From contig JABZHD010000051.1 in the NCBI GenBank assembly GCA_015259045.1, positions 1 through 7,249 on the forward strand: 7,249 bases of DNA, read 5' to 3'. The DNA is from Atopobium sp. (lineage in GTDB: Bacteria > Actinomycetota > Coriobacteriia > Coriobacteriales > Atopobiaceae). This document shows positions 1 through 5,667 of the stretch, in pieces (position 1 is the stretch's first letter; every line of letters starts with the position of its first letter). The position numbers and the translations under genes were made by a program. The notes under the pieces were generated by a model, which saw nothing but the letters and a program-made list of their open reading frames with translations, ran no database searches and had not been told where the DNA came from.

Positions 1-2538
1 TGCCTGCTTAGCGGCAGCAAGCTGCTCATCCAGCTGAGACAGACGTCTCTCAAGCTCTGCCTGGCGAGAAGCCATACTAGTTGCGCGTTCTTTTGCAACA
101 GTCAGGTCCGTCTTTGCATCCGAAAGCTCTCGGTTGGCCCTACCCTGAGCACGAATGGCATCCTCATGCTGGTCCTGCAACTCTTTGAGCTCAGACGCTA
201 GCGACTCCATGCGGGCCTTAGCCTCTTCAGCCGCACGCTTGTGCTCATCAATGTGTGCGCGAGCCTCTTGAGCACGCTCTTTTGCCTGCTCTCGAGAAGC
301 GCTGACCTGCTTCAGCTCAGCCTGAGAAGAAGCAACCTGTCCCTCAAGCCGGCCTCTTTCAGCAGCGATGGATGTAAGCTCACCGTTGAGGCGAGCAACC
401 TCACCCTTGGACTGCGCGCTTTTCTCGCGAACTGAAGCCAGCTCATTCTCGCAGTTAGTAACTGCGGAGCGAGCAGCCTCCAGATGACGCTTGAGGGAAG
501 GAAGAGCGCCCTCAAGCTCACGAATGCGGCGTTTACGCTCAAGAGAGCCGTCCTCAGCCTGAGATGCGTGTCCCAGGACCAGACGACCGTCTGGATAGAG
601 CAACGTGCCGTCAGGAAGCGCATAAAGCCCACTAGGCTCATCTTTGCGAGCAGCGTAGGCATCGTCAAGACTCTGAGCAACAAAAACGTGACCAAAGAGC
701 GCCTGTACAAGAGCCTCGGCACCCTTCTGAGCAGAGACGTGCTCAAGAAGAGGCGTCGTATGTGCTGGAGCGGCAAGAGCTGGAGTTGCGTCAGAAAGAG
801 CAACCAGCGTAGCCTTGCCATCCTCAGAAAGCGCCTGTACACGCTCAAAGAGCGCATGAACGTTTTGCTGCTTATCTACAACAAGCGCGGAAAGATCTTC
901 TCCCAAAAGCTGCTCAACAAGAGCTTCAAACTCTGGCTGGACCTCAAGGTAATCGGCAAGTCTGCCAGAAACAAGAGAAGCGGTTGCCGTATCAGAAACA
1001 AGCTTTTCTGCCAGAGGGCTTCCCTTTTGCACCTCAACATCAAGCGCACGAAGCGCCTCAAGTGTAGCTTCACTACTTGAAAGCTCCTGGCGAGCAGTAC
1101 GCTCTGCCTCGCGAGCTGCTTCAAGTGCAGAGGCGCGCTCAGAAATCTCAGCGACAAACGCCTCGGACTCCTGACGTGCTTTCTCAAGAGCCACAGTGAG
1201 CTCCGCTTCTTTAGCGCCACTATCTTCTAGAGCAGCACGAGCAATCTCAAGCGCTTCCGTAATCTGAGTCAACCTAGACTCAAACATCTTGTCTTCTACC
1301 TGCGCATGAGCAATCTGCTCTTCAAGCTTTACATACGCAAGCGTTTCTTTATCAGCGGTATTGCGCGCACTACGCTCAGACGCAGTACAGTCAGAAATCT
1401 TTACATCAAGAGTACGACGCTCGGCAATTGCCTGGTTAGCCGCCTCTTGGAGCGCGTTCACGCTCTCCGTCAGATCCGCAACCTTTGCACGAATTGTTGC
1501 CAGCTGACCAGAAAGCTCTTCATTCTCTTTTGCGGCGTCTGCCTTCTGTTTATCCATCACAGAAAGCTGCATACGCGTGTCAGAAAGGCGAGAAACCATG
1601 TTCTTGCCCTTCTCCTCCAAAAGACGCATGTCAGATCCCATACGACCAAGAATCTCTTGCATGCGACGGCGCTGCTCACCCAAGTCTCCAACAAAGAGAC
1701 CCTTTTGCTCAAGAAGTGACTGGAGCTTTTCAAGCTCACGGTTTTTCTCGCCCGCACGATATTGAGAAAGCTCAATAGCAGCCTCTGCCTCTTTAGCGCG
1801 TGCCTCCAACTTTCCATGCGTAAACTGCAGCTGACGAAGGTCATCAACCGCAAGCTGAACCGTCAAATCTTTGAGCTGAGCGGACAGATCTTTAGCGCGA
1901 GAAGCCTTGTCTACCTGCCTCTCAAGCGGCTTAAGCTGGCGGGTAATCTCACGAGAAACCACTTTGGCTCGCGTGAGATTTTCATCCATGGAAGAAATCT
2001 TGCGCTCCGCACGCTCTTTGCGGCGGCGATGCTTAGAGATATCTGCTGCCTCTTCAATAAGCTCACGGCGCTGCTCAGGGCGGCTAGACAGAATAGAGTC
2101 AAGCTTGCCCTGGGAAATAATGGAGTGAGTATCTTTGCCCAGGCCAGAGTCATGCAAAATGTCCTGGATGTCCATGAGTCTTGAAGGAGCACCGTTAATC
2201 AGGTACTCAGACTCTCCAGAGCGATACATGCGCCTAGTGATGCCAATTTCAGAGAAATCAATAGGAATGGTGTGGTCGGAGTTATCCAGAACCAGCGTTA
2301 CCTCAGCAACGCCCACCGCTCCCCTTGCTGATGAGCCAGAGAAGATGACGTCTTCCATGGCTTGGCCACGGAGCATCTTTGCGCTCTGCTCGCCCAATAC
2401 CCAGAGAATTGCGTCAGAGACATTGGACTTACCCGAGCCGTTAGGACCAACGACAACGGTAAGACCGGGGTCAAAAACCATCTGAGTTTTATCAGCGAAT
2501 GACTTAAAACCCTTAAGTGTCAGCGATTTTAGATACAC
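1..2538 (-). CDS. smc: Chromosome segregation ATPase SMC (C-terminal part beyond window)
   Basis: SMC dimers bind and hydrolyse ATP to organise and segregate the chromosome, normally with ScpA and ScpB on the nucleoid. The frame stays open for 846 codons and leaves the window at base 1; full SMC proteins are about 1,150-1,200 residues. The start is GTG at 2536-2538, because translation from it gives the family N-terminus MYLKSLTLKGFKSFAD. The Walker A motif GPNGSGKS is at residues 31-38, and the Q-loop region ISQGKLDSIL is at about 143-152. A long Glu/Lys/Arg/Ala-rich coiled coil runs from about 170 to 500, the hinge covers about 513-665, and the returning coil reaches the window edge. The C-loop and Walker B lie outside. 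The gene starts 17 bases after rnc. The hinge has PDGRLVLG where PGGSMTGG-like sequence is usual, and residue 166 is Asp within EEAADI, where Gly is usual. I checked the frame through the window and found no stop. Confidence 0.97.
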   Translation of the reverse strand, partial: MYLKSLTLKGFKSFADKTQMVFDPGLTVVVGPNGSGKSNVSDAILWVLGEQSAKMLRGQAMEDVIFSGSSARGAVGVAEVTLVLDNSDHTIPIDFSEIGITRRMYRSGESEYLINGAPSRLMDIQDILHDSGLGKDTHSIISQGKLDSILSSRPEQRRELIEEAADISKHRRRKERAERKISSMDENLTRAKVVSREITRQLKPLERQVDKASRAKDLSAQLKDLTVQLAVDDLRQLQFTHGKLEARAKEAEAAIELSQYRAGEKNRELEKLQSLLEQKGLFVGDLGEQRRRMQEILGRMGSDMRLLEEKGKNMVSRLSDTRMQLSVMDKQKADAAKENEELSGQLATIRAKVADLTESVNALQEAANQAIAERRTLDVKISDCTASERSARNTADKETLAYVKLEEQIAHAQVEDKMFESRLTQITEALEIARAALEDSGAKEAELTVALEKARQESEAFVAEISERASALEAAREAERTARQELSSSEATLEALRALDVEVQKGSPLAEKLVSDTATASLVSGRLADYLEVQPEFEALVEQLLGEDLSALVVDKQQNVHALFERVQALSEDGKATLVALSDATPALAAPAHTTPLLEHVSAQKGAEALVQALFGHVFVAQSLDDAYAARKDEPSGLYALPDGTLLYPDGRLVLGHASQAEDGSLERKRRIRELEGALPSLKRHLEAARSAVTNCENELASVREKSAQSKGEVARLNGELTSIAAERGRLEGQVASSQAELKQVSASREQAKERAQEARAHIDEHKRAAEEAKARMESLASELKELQDQHEDAIRAQGRANRELSDAKTDLTVAKERATSMASRQAELERRLSQLDEQLAAAKQA
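2425..2448 (-). other. SMC Walker A (P-loop) motif
   Basis: These codons encode GPNGSGKS, residues 31-38 of the SMC head. It is the ATP-binding P-loop, and it supports both the family assignment and the chosen GTG start, since it lies at the usual distance from the N-terminus. Confidence 0.95.
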
Positions 2539-2539
2539 G

Positions 2540-2555
2540 GGTACAGGGTACCTTT
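2540..2555 (-). promoter_or_regulatory. smc ribosome binding site with small hairpin
   Basis: The only Shine-Dalgarno-like sequence before the smc GTG is AAAGG (2551-2555), immediately after the rnc stop and 12 bases before the start, which is long. Between them the transcript can form a short hairpin, GGTAC-CCT-GTACC (2540-2552), whose 5' arm uses the last two G bases of AAAGG. It could either shorten the effective spacing or partly hide the site. The pairing is seen directly; the effect is inference. Confidence 0.45.
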
Positions 2556-3287
2556 CTACCTTAGGTGCATTTCTGCATCAGCATCAAGCGGAGCGTCATC
2601 CACACCAAGACGTACCAACGCGTCTTGAGCGGCTTCTGACTCTGCAGCTTTCTTTGATGGTCCCTGTCCACGACCCACCTTAAGGCCGTCGACAAATACC
2701 ACAGCGGTAAACGTTGGCGTATGAGCAGGTCCGCTCTCGCCAATAAGCTTGTACTCTGGGGTAGCCTTACCTTTAGCCTGTACCGCTTCTTGCAAACGAG
2801 ATTTAGGGCTTACCGAACGAACTGCTAGTGCTGGAGAAATGTGAGGTCCAAGCGTACGAATAACAAACTCATGCGTTGGATCAAAACCCGCATCAAGGTA
2901 GAGCGCGCCAACAATGGACTCGTAGACGTTCTCCAAAGCAGACTTCATGCCACGCTTTCCCGTGCCCTTCTCGGAAATTCCCATAACAATTAAGGGAGAA
3001 ATTCCTAGAGCATCAGAGACAATGGAGAGCGTATGGCCGGATACTAGAGAGATTTTCAACCTAGTAAGCTGGCCTTCATCCATATCTGGATAACGCTCAA
3101 ACAGCTCCGTTGCAATAATGGCACCAAGAATTGAGTCACCCAGAAACTCCAGGCGCTCATACGAAGCAGAAACAGGCTTGCCCTCCACCGCCGAAGGGTG
3201 TGTGAGGGCAGCCTCGATAAGGTCTTTATTGGTAAATGTGTGACCGCAAATAGCTTCTGCAGCAGCTACTCGTTCGTGCAATTTCAC
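2556..3287 (-). CDS. rnc: Ribonuclease III
   Basis: RNase III is a dimeric, Mg2+-dependent endonuclease that cuts double-stranded RNA, processing the 30S rRNA precursor and some mRNAs in the cytoplasm. The 243-residue product has the signature ERLEFLGDSILG at 44-55 and a second acidic segment DEGQLTRLK at 70-78. The helix ALENVYESIVGALYLD (117-132) ends the catalytic domain, and a C-terminal double-stranded-RNA-binding domain follows at about 162-230 (from PKSRLQEAVQ to AAQDALVRLG). The expected metal ligands Glu47, Asp51 and Glu123 are present, but the position matching Asp114 of the E. coli enzyme is Asn120. The start is GTG at 3285-3287, 13 bases after the acpP stop, with a modest TAGG ribosome binding site and no room for an earlier start. 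It probably shares a transcript with acpP and smc. Length is slightly above the E. coli enzyme (226 residues). Confidence 0.97.
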   Translation of the reverse strand: MKLHERVAAAEAICGHTFTNKDLIEAALTHPSAVEGKPVSASYERLEFLGDSILGAIIATELFERYPDMDEGQLTRLKISLVSGHTLSIVSDALGISPLIVMGISEKGTGKRGMKSALENVYESIVGALYLDAGFDPTHEFVIRTLGPHISPALAVRSVSPKSRLQEAVQAKGKATPEYKLIGESGPAHTPTFTAVVFVDGLKVGRGQGPSKKAAESEAAQDALVRLGVDDAPLDADAEMHLR

Positions 3288-3300
3288 GTATAAAACCTAC

Positions 3301-3537
3301 TTAAGCAGCAAGAATAGCGTCTACTGCGTCACCAACGGTAGCAATCTCATCGATGTTTTCTGCATCAAAGGTCATATCAAACTCTTGCTCAAGGTCTGTG
3401 ACAAGCTGCAAAAGATCAAATGAGTCTGCACCAAGATCTTTAAATGAGGTACCCTCTGTGAGCTCAACGGAATCGTCAAGGTCCAGTGTCTCTCTAACAA
3501 CATCAATTACCTTTTCAAGTGTTTCTGTGCGATCCAT
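3301..3537 (-). CDS. acpP: Acyl carrier protein
   Basis: ACP carries growing acyl chains on a 4'-phosphopantetheine arm for fatty acid and phospholipid synthesis in the cytoplasm. The product is 78 residues, acidic and four-helix in style, typical of AcpP. The attachment motif is GADSFD at residues 36-41, with Ser39 the modified residue; Phe follows the serine where Leu is usual. The ATG at 3535-3537 is preferred over an in-frame GTG 15 bases upstream. A strong AAGGAGG lies just before the ATG, with a 4-base gap, and the start gives the usual MDRTETLEK-type N-terminus. The gene follows plsX after an intrinsic terminator and leads the acpP-rnc-smc group. A discrete acpP is expected to be highly expressed, which fits the strong ribosome binding site compared with the weaker ones of rnc and smc. 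Confidence 0.96.
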   Translation of the reverse strand: MDRTETLEKVIDVVRETLDLDDSVELTEGTSFKDLGADSFDLLQLVTDLEQEFDMTFDAENIDEIATVGDAVDAILAA

Positions 3538-3544
3538 ACATCCT
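3538..3544 (-). promoter_or_regulatory. Strong acpP ribosome binding site region
   Basis: Just upstream of the acpP ATG the minus strand reads AAGGAGGATGT before the start codon. The match to the 16S rRNA tail is the strongest in the window and lies inside a possible longer reading from an upstream GTG, which argues that the ATG at 3535-3537 is the true start. Confidence 0.75.
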
Positions 3545-3565
3545 CCTTGCACACAACAATGACGC

Positions 3566-3610
3566 TAGTAATTTTACCCCGTGATGGGCATCTGTATGAT
3601 GACATTACTA
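3566..3610. repeat. Inverted repeat TAGTAAT/ATTACTA in the acpP leader
   Basis: TAGTAAT at 3566-3572 is the exact reverse complement of ATTACTA at 3604-3610, with 31 bases between. It brackets the candidate acpP promoter and overlaps its -10 box. It could be a pair of operator half-sites or chance in an AT-rich gap. It resembles half of a FapR-type TTAGTA site, but the spacing is far too wide for that known operator. Confidence 0.35.
3571..3598 (-). promoter_or_regulatory. Candidate acpP promoter (weak)
   Basis: Downstream of the plsX terminator the minus strand has TAAAAT (3571-3576, five of six matches to a -10 box). It follows CATACA (3593-3598, three of six matches to a -35 box) at a 16-base spacing. 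Some promoter is expected here because a terminator precedes acpP, but the -35 match is poor and this exact site is uncertain. Confidence 0.3.
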
Positions 3611-3630
3611 AAGCTGAAACAAACAATCTT

Positions 3631-3668
3631 AAAAAAGTAAAGCCCACAGAATTGTCCATGGGCTCTAC
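3631..3668 (-). terminator. Intrinsic terminator after plsX
   Basis: On the minus strand, GTAGAGCCCA (3659-3668) pairs with TGGGCTTTAC (3637-3646) in a 10-base-pair stem with one G-U pair and a 12-base loop. It is followed directly by six T bases (3631-3636). It lies about 40 bases after the plsX stop and 94 bases before the acpP ATG, so it should separate plsX from the acpP-rnc-smc unit, or attenuate readthrough into it. Confidence 0.8.
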
Positions 3669-3705
3669 CATATCTAATAAAAATTTTACGCTACAGGCGC
3701 TTTTT

Positions 3706-4689
3706 CTACAGCTGAATTGAAGAAGAGATTTTCTCAATTAAGTTAGCGCGTACTGCATTGGCTGCAGAGAGTGTTCCTGCGCACACTGCAGAAGAACTGG
3801 TAGCACCATGTCCTTTAAGAACAGGAGCCGAGACGCCCAGCAAGAAGGCACCGCCAACAGAATCTCCTGAAAGTTCTGCTGCCGTAGCCTTAAGAGCGTC
3901 TTTCAAAAGAAGTGCGCCAAACGCAGCCTTCTTGGAAGAATTAATTGCATCCTTGAGGCTAGACATAATAAATTTGCCCGTGCTCTCAATAGATTTCAAA
4001 GCTACATTTCCAGTAAAGCCGTCTGTCACAATGACATCAAAACGACTTCCTAAAATATCAGTTCCTTCAGCGTTTCCACCAAAATTAATAGCCGCCTCTG
4101 CAAGAGCTGCATGATATGAGAGAGCAAGCTCAGAACCCTTGGTCTCTTCAGACCCATTGCAGAGAAGACCTATGGTTGGATTTTCAATTCCAAGCGAAGC
4201 ACTGGCAAAGGCCTTGCCCATTTGTGCAAATTGCACCAAAACGTCTGGACGTACATCAGCGTTGGCTCCAGTGTCCAAAAAGACTGTTTTGTGACCGCCA
4301 AGTCCAGGAAGAATCAAAGTGAGTGCAGGGCGCTTTACGCCTTTAATGCGACCAATTCCAAAGGTGGCAGCGGTGAGCACTGCTCCTGTGGAGCCTGCCG
4401 AGAAAAGACCATCGGCCTCTCCTGCCTTAACTGCCTGAGCAGCTCTTACAATGCTGGCGTCCTTTTTCTGTCTAACCGCATTAGCAGGATGCTCGCTCAT
4501 TGCAATAACTTCAGTAGTTACCAAAGCCTTTGCACGATTGTGCTTGTTTGCAAAAGGAGTAACAAACTCATCAGCTCCGGCGAGAAGAACCTCTAGCTCT
4601 TGGTCCTTCTCGAGAGCCATACGAACTCCCTCAAGAACAACCTCAGGGCTTTGGTCAGATCCCATAACGTCTACACAAATAACGGGCAT
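3706..4689 (-). CDS. plsX: Phosphate acyltransferase PlsX
   Basis: PlsX makes acyl-phosphate from acyl-ACP and phosphate, the first step of the PlsX/PlsY route to lysophosphatidic acid, at the membrane surface. The 327-residue product matches the usual length. It begins with the family motif DVMGSDQSP (7-15) and contains AGSTGAVLTAA, the segment LDTGANADV, VTDGFTGNVALKSIE and a C-terminal GGAFLLGVSAPVLKGHG. The ATG at 4687-4689 has a good AAGGAG ribosome binding site 5 bases upstream. The gene lies after rpmF and before acpP, as in many bacteria, but an intrinsic terminator stands on each side of it. Only 19 bases separate the upstream U-run from the start codon, so its transcription probably depends on readthrough or on a promoter inside or overlapping the rpmF region. 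No fabD or fabG lies next to it. Confidence 0.97.
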   Translation of the reverse strand: MPVICVDVMGSDQSPEVVLEGVRMALEKDQELEVLLAGADEFVTPFANKHNRAKALVTTEVIAMSEHPANAVRQKKDASIVRAAQAVKAGEADGLFSAGSTGAVLTAATFGIGRIKGVKRPALTLILPGLGGHKTVFLDTGANADVRPDVLVQFAQMGKAFASASLGIENPTIGLLCNGSEETKGSELALSYHAALAEAAINFGGNAEGTDILGSRFDVIVTDGFTGNVALKSIESTGKFIMSSLKDAINSSKKAAFGALLLKDALKATAAELSGDSVGGAFLLGVSAPVLKGHGATSSSAVCAGTLSAANAVRANLIEKISSSIQL

Positions 4690-4708
4690 GATAACTCCTT
4701 AGTGCTAT

Positions 4709-4745
4709 AAAAAAGAAGGCTGGCCCCTAAAGAACCAGCCTTCTT
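4709..4745 (-). terminator. Strong intrinsic terminator between rpmF and plsX
   Basis: On the minus strand a perfect 11-base-pair stem, AAGAAGGCTGG (4735-4745) with CCAGCCTTCTT (4713-4723), encloses an 11-base loop. It runs straight into TTTTTT (4709-4714). It begins about 20 bases after the rpmF stop, which places it as the end of the rpmF transcript. Its closeness to the plsX ribosome binding site also makes it a possible attenuator for plsX. Confidence 0.9.
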
Positions 4746-4765
4746 GGCCATACGATGTATGAGTG

Positions 4766-4945
4766 TTACTCAGTAACAACAACCTCACGGTCCTTGTAGA
4801 AGCCACAGTTAGGGCATACGTGGTGAGGAAGCTTTGGAGCGCCGCACTGTGGGCATACAGAGCGAGCTGCTGCGTTAAGCTTGCTGTTTGCCGAACGACG
4901 GGTGTGGGTTGCGCCGCGGCCCTTCTTTTGTTTAGGTACTGCCAT
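4766..4945 (-). CDS. rpmF: 50S ribosomal protein L32 (zinc-ribbon form)
   Basis: L32 is a small protein of the large ribosomal subunit. The product is 59 residues, short enough to be missed by common length cutoffs. It starts MAVPKQKKGRG, the standard L32 N-terminus, followed by a basic stretch with THTRRSAN. It then has a four-cysteine zinc ribbon with Cys31-x2-Cys34 (CPQC) and Cys44-x2-Cys47 (CPNC), ending FYKDREVVVTE. Many bacteria keep a cysteine-free paralog for zinc starvation; this is the cysteine-containing form. The ATG at 4943-4945 has AGAGG a few bases upstream. yceD precedes it, a pairing seen across bacteria. It has its own extended -10 promoter, a GC-rich leader hairpin and a strong terminator, so it can be made as a single-gene transcript. 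Confidence 0.97.
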   Translation of the reverse strand: MAVPKQKKGRGATHTRRSANSKLNAAARSVCPQCGAPKLPHHVCPNCGFYKDREVVVTE

Positions 4946-4969
4946 CTTAAACCTCTTTTGCTCTTGCTA

Positions 4970-4994
4970 GCGCCCCTAAAACACATGAGGGCGC
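4970..4994 (-). promoter_or_regulatory. GC-rich hairpin in the rpmF leader
   Basis: In the predicted rpmF leader, GCGCCC (4989-4994) pairs with GGGCGC (4970-4975) around a 13-base loop. No U-run follows, so it is not a terminator. It ends 24 bases before the ATG, upstream of the ribosome binding site. It could stabilise the mRNA or bind a ribosomal protein; neither is shown by the sequence. Confidence 0.5.
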
Positions 4995-5019
4995 GACCCA
5001 TTCACATAATGCGTTGGAT

Positions 5020-5049
5020 ACTATACCACGTACTGACACATTTTGTACG
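5020..5049 (-). promoter_or_regulatory. rpmF promoter with extended -10
   Basis: The minus strand reads TGGTATAGT, an extended -10 (TATAGT at 5020-5025, TG at 5027-5028). A partial -35 CGTACA (5044-5049) lies 18 bases upstream. Transcription would start near 5013 and give a leader of about 65-70 bases. The extended -10 can make up for the modest -35. This is the most convincing promoter in the window. Confidence 0.6.
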
Positions 5050-5050
5050 T
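5028..5050. repeat. Inverted repeat ACGTAC-N11-GTACGT over the rpmF promoter
   Basis: ACGTAC (5028-5033) and GTACGT (5045-5050) are exact reverse complements separated by 11 bases. One arm covers the -35 region and the other ends at the extended -10. Arm centres are 17 bases apart, between one and two helical turns. It looks like an operator for a dimeric regulator, but no regulator is identified, and it does not match the Zur-type site expected for a zinc-controlled L32. Confidence 0.4.
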
Positions 5051-5060
5051 AGATACAGCA

Positions 5061-5085
5061 TTTCTTCACCATTTAGGAGAAGAAA
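5061..5085. repeat. AT-rich hairpin between yceD and the rpmF promoter
   Basis: TTTCTTC (5061-5067) and GAAGAAA (5079-5085) form a 7-base-pair stem with an 11-base loop just after the yceD stop. On the minus strand no U-run follows, so it is a poor terminator there. On the plus strand a T-rich stretch follows, but no plus-strand gene needs one. It may mark the 3' end of the yceD message. Confidence 0.4.
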
Positions 5086-5092
5086 TTTTATT

Positions 5093-5662
5093 TTACTCTT
5101 CCGAATCCGGCTCAATCACAAGATTTTTGAGAGCCGCAAACGGGTTTGAAGCAAGCTTTTCTTCTTCTCGCTTCTGCTCAATCTGAGCTGCGTGACCGCA
5201 ATCCTCTTCATTCAGATTGCAACCGCATACTGGGCAAAGTCCCTTGCAGTCGGACTTGCACAGTACAACATAAGGCGTCTCCATAACAAGCGAAGGCAAA
5301 AGAGCCTCTGCAAGATCGATGGTTTTATCGGCATTTACTAAAACGTAATCTGCCTCATCTTCATCATCTGCAGAAATTACAGGCTCTTCAAAGAGATAAT
5401 ACTCATCTACCTCTGCGTTTAAAGAGAGATGTGCGTCCTCAAGACAACGGTCACACGTACCAACTGCGTCAGCACGAAGCATTCCGGTAACCAAAATGCC
5501 TTCACCCGCGTTGGTAAGCACTAGATCAAAATCAATTCCCATAGGGAGAGAAAATTCATGCTCCCCTAGCTCATACGAGTCTTCATTAAGATGGCCCGCA
5601 TAAGAAACAGTATCGCCTGCATTTGCAAGACGATCATCTAGTGCATAAAGAACTGGTTGCAT
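5093..5662 (-). CDS. yceD: DUF177 protein YceD (large-subunit rRNA accumulation)
   Basis: YceD/DUF177 proteins are widespread partners of rpmF; the E. coli member is linked to 23S rRNA accumulation, but the biochemical role is unsettled. The 189-residue product has the family features. These are an N-terminal beta-rich domain, a central cysteine pair GTCDRCLED (Cys70, Cys73) before an acidic stretch, and the C-terminal motif CKSDCKGLCPVCGCNLN at 135-151 with a further Cys155, probably zinc-binding. The C-terminus ends NPFAALKNLVIEPDSEE, with the usual (D/N)PFA-L segment. The ATG at 5660-5662 lies 5 bases after the stop of the SepIVA-like gene, and I see no strong ribosome binding site, so translation is probably coupled to that gene. 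rpmF follows after a 147-base gap with its own promoter. Confidence 0.93.
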   Translation of the reverse strand: MQPVLYALDDRLANAGDTVSYAGHLNEDSYELGEHEFSLPMGIDFDLVLTNAGEGILVTGMLRADAVGTCDRCLEDAHLSLNAEVDEYYLFEEPVISADDEDEADYVLVNADKTIDLAEALLPSLVMETPYVVLCKSDCKGLCPVCGCNLNEEDCGHAAQIEQKREEEKLASNPFAALKNLVIEPDSEE

Positions 5663-5667
5663 TGGAA

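Noticed and set aside
484..1080. Plus-strand open frame of 198 codons, opposite smc
   Set aside because: It is a mirror of the smc hinge and coil. The minus-strand frame has conserved SMC motifs and normal composition; the plus frame is rich in Arg, Lys, Ser and Leu with no recognisable domain.
312..1853. Other minus-strand open frames inside smc (312-857, 876-1220, 1557-1853)
   Set aside because: They are out of frame with smc and Leu/Arg/Ser-rich, as expected from shifted reading of coiled-coil codons.
1306..2485. Several plus-strand frames opposite the smc head and first coil
   Set aside because: They overlap each other and a well-supported gene, and none has a recognisable domain or ribosome binding site.
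3538..3552. Earlier GTG start for acpP giving five extra residues
   Set aside because: The extra codons consist largely of the ribosome binding site, and the ACP family begins at the ATG.
3507..3737. Minus-strand frame of 76 codons spanning the plsX-acpP gap
   Set aside because: It runs through a terminator hairpin, overlaps both flanking genes, and its product matches nothing I recognise.
5028..5050. Zur-type zinc operator for rpmF
   Set aside because: The dyad ACGTAC-N11-GTACGT does not resemble the AT-rich Zur boxes I know, and the cysteine-containing L32 is normally not the copy repressed by Zur.
4222..5149. Plus-strand frames opposite plsX, rpmF and the rpmF leader
   Set aside because: They are antisense to genes with clear family motifs, and one crosses the rpmF promoter and terminator.
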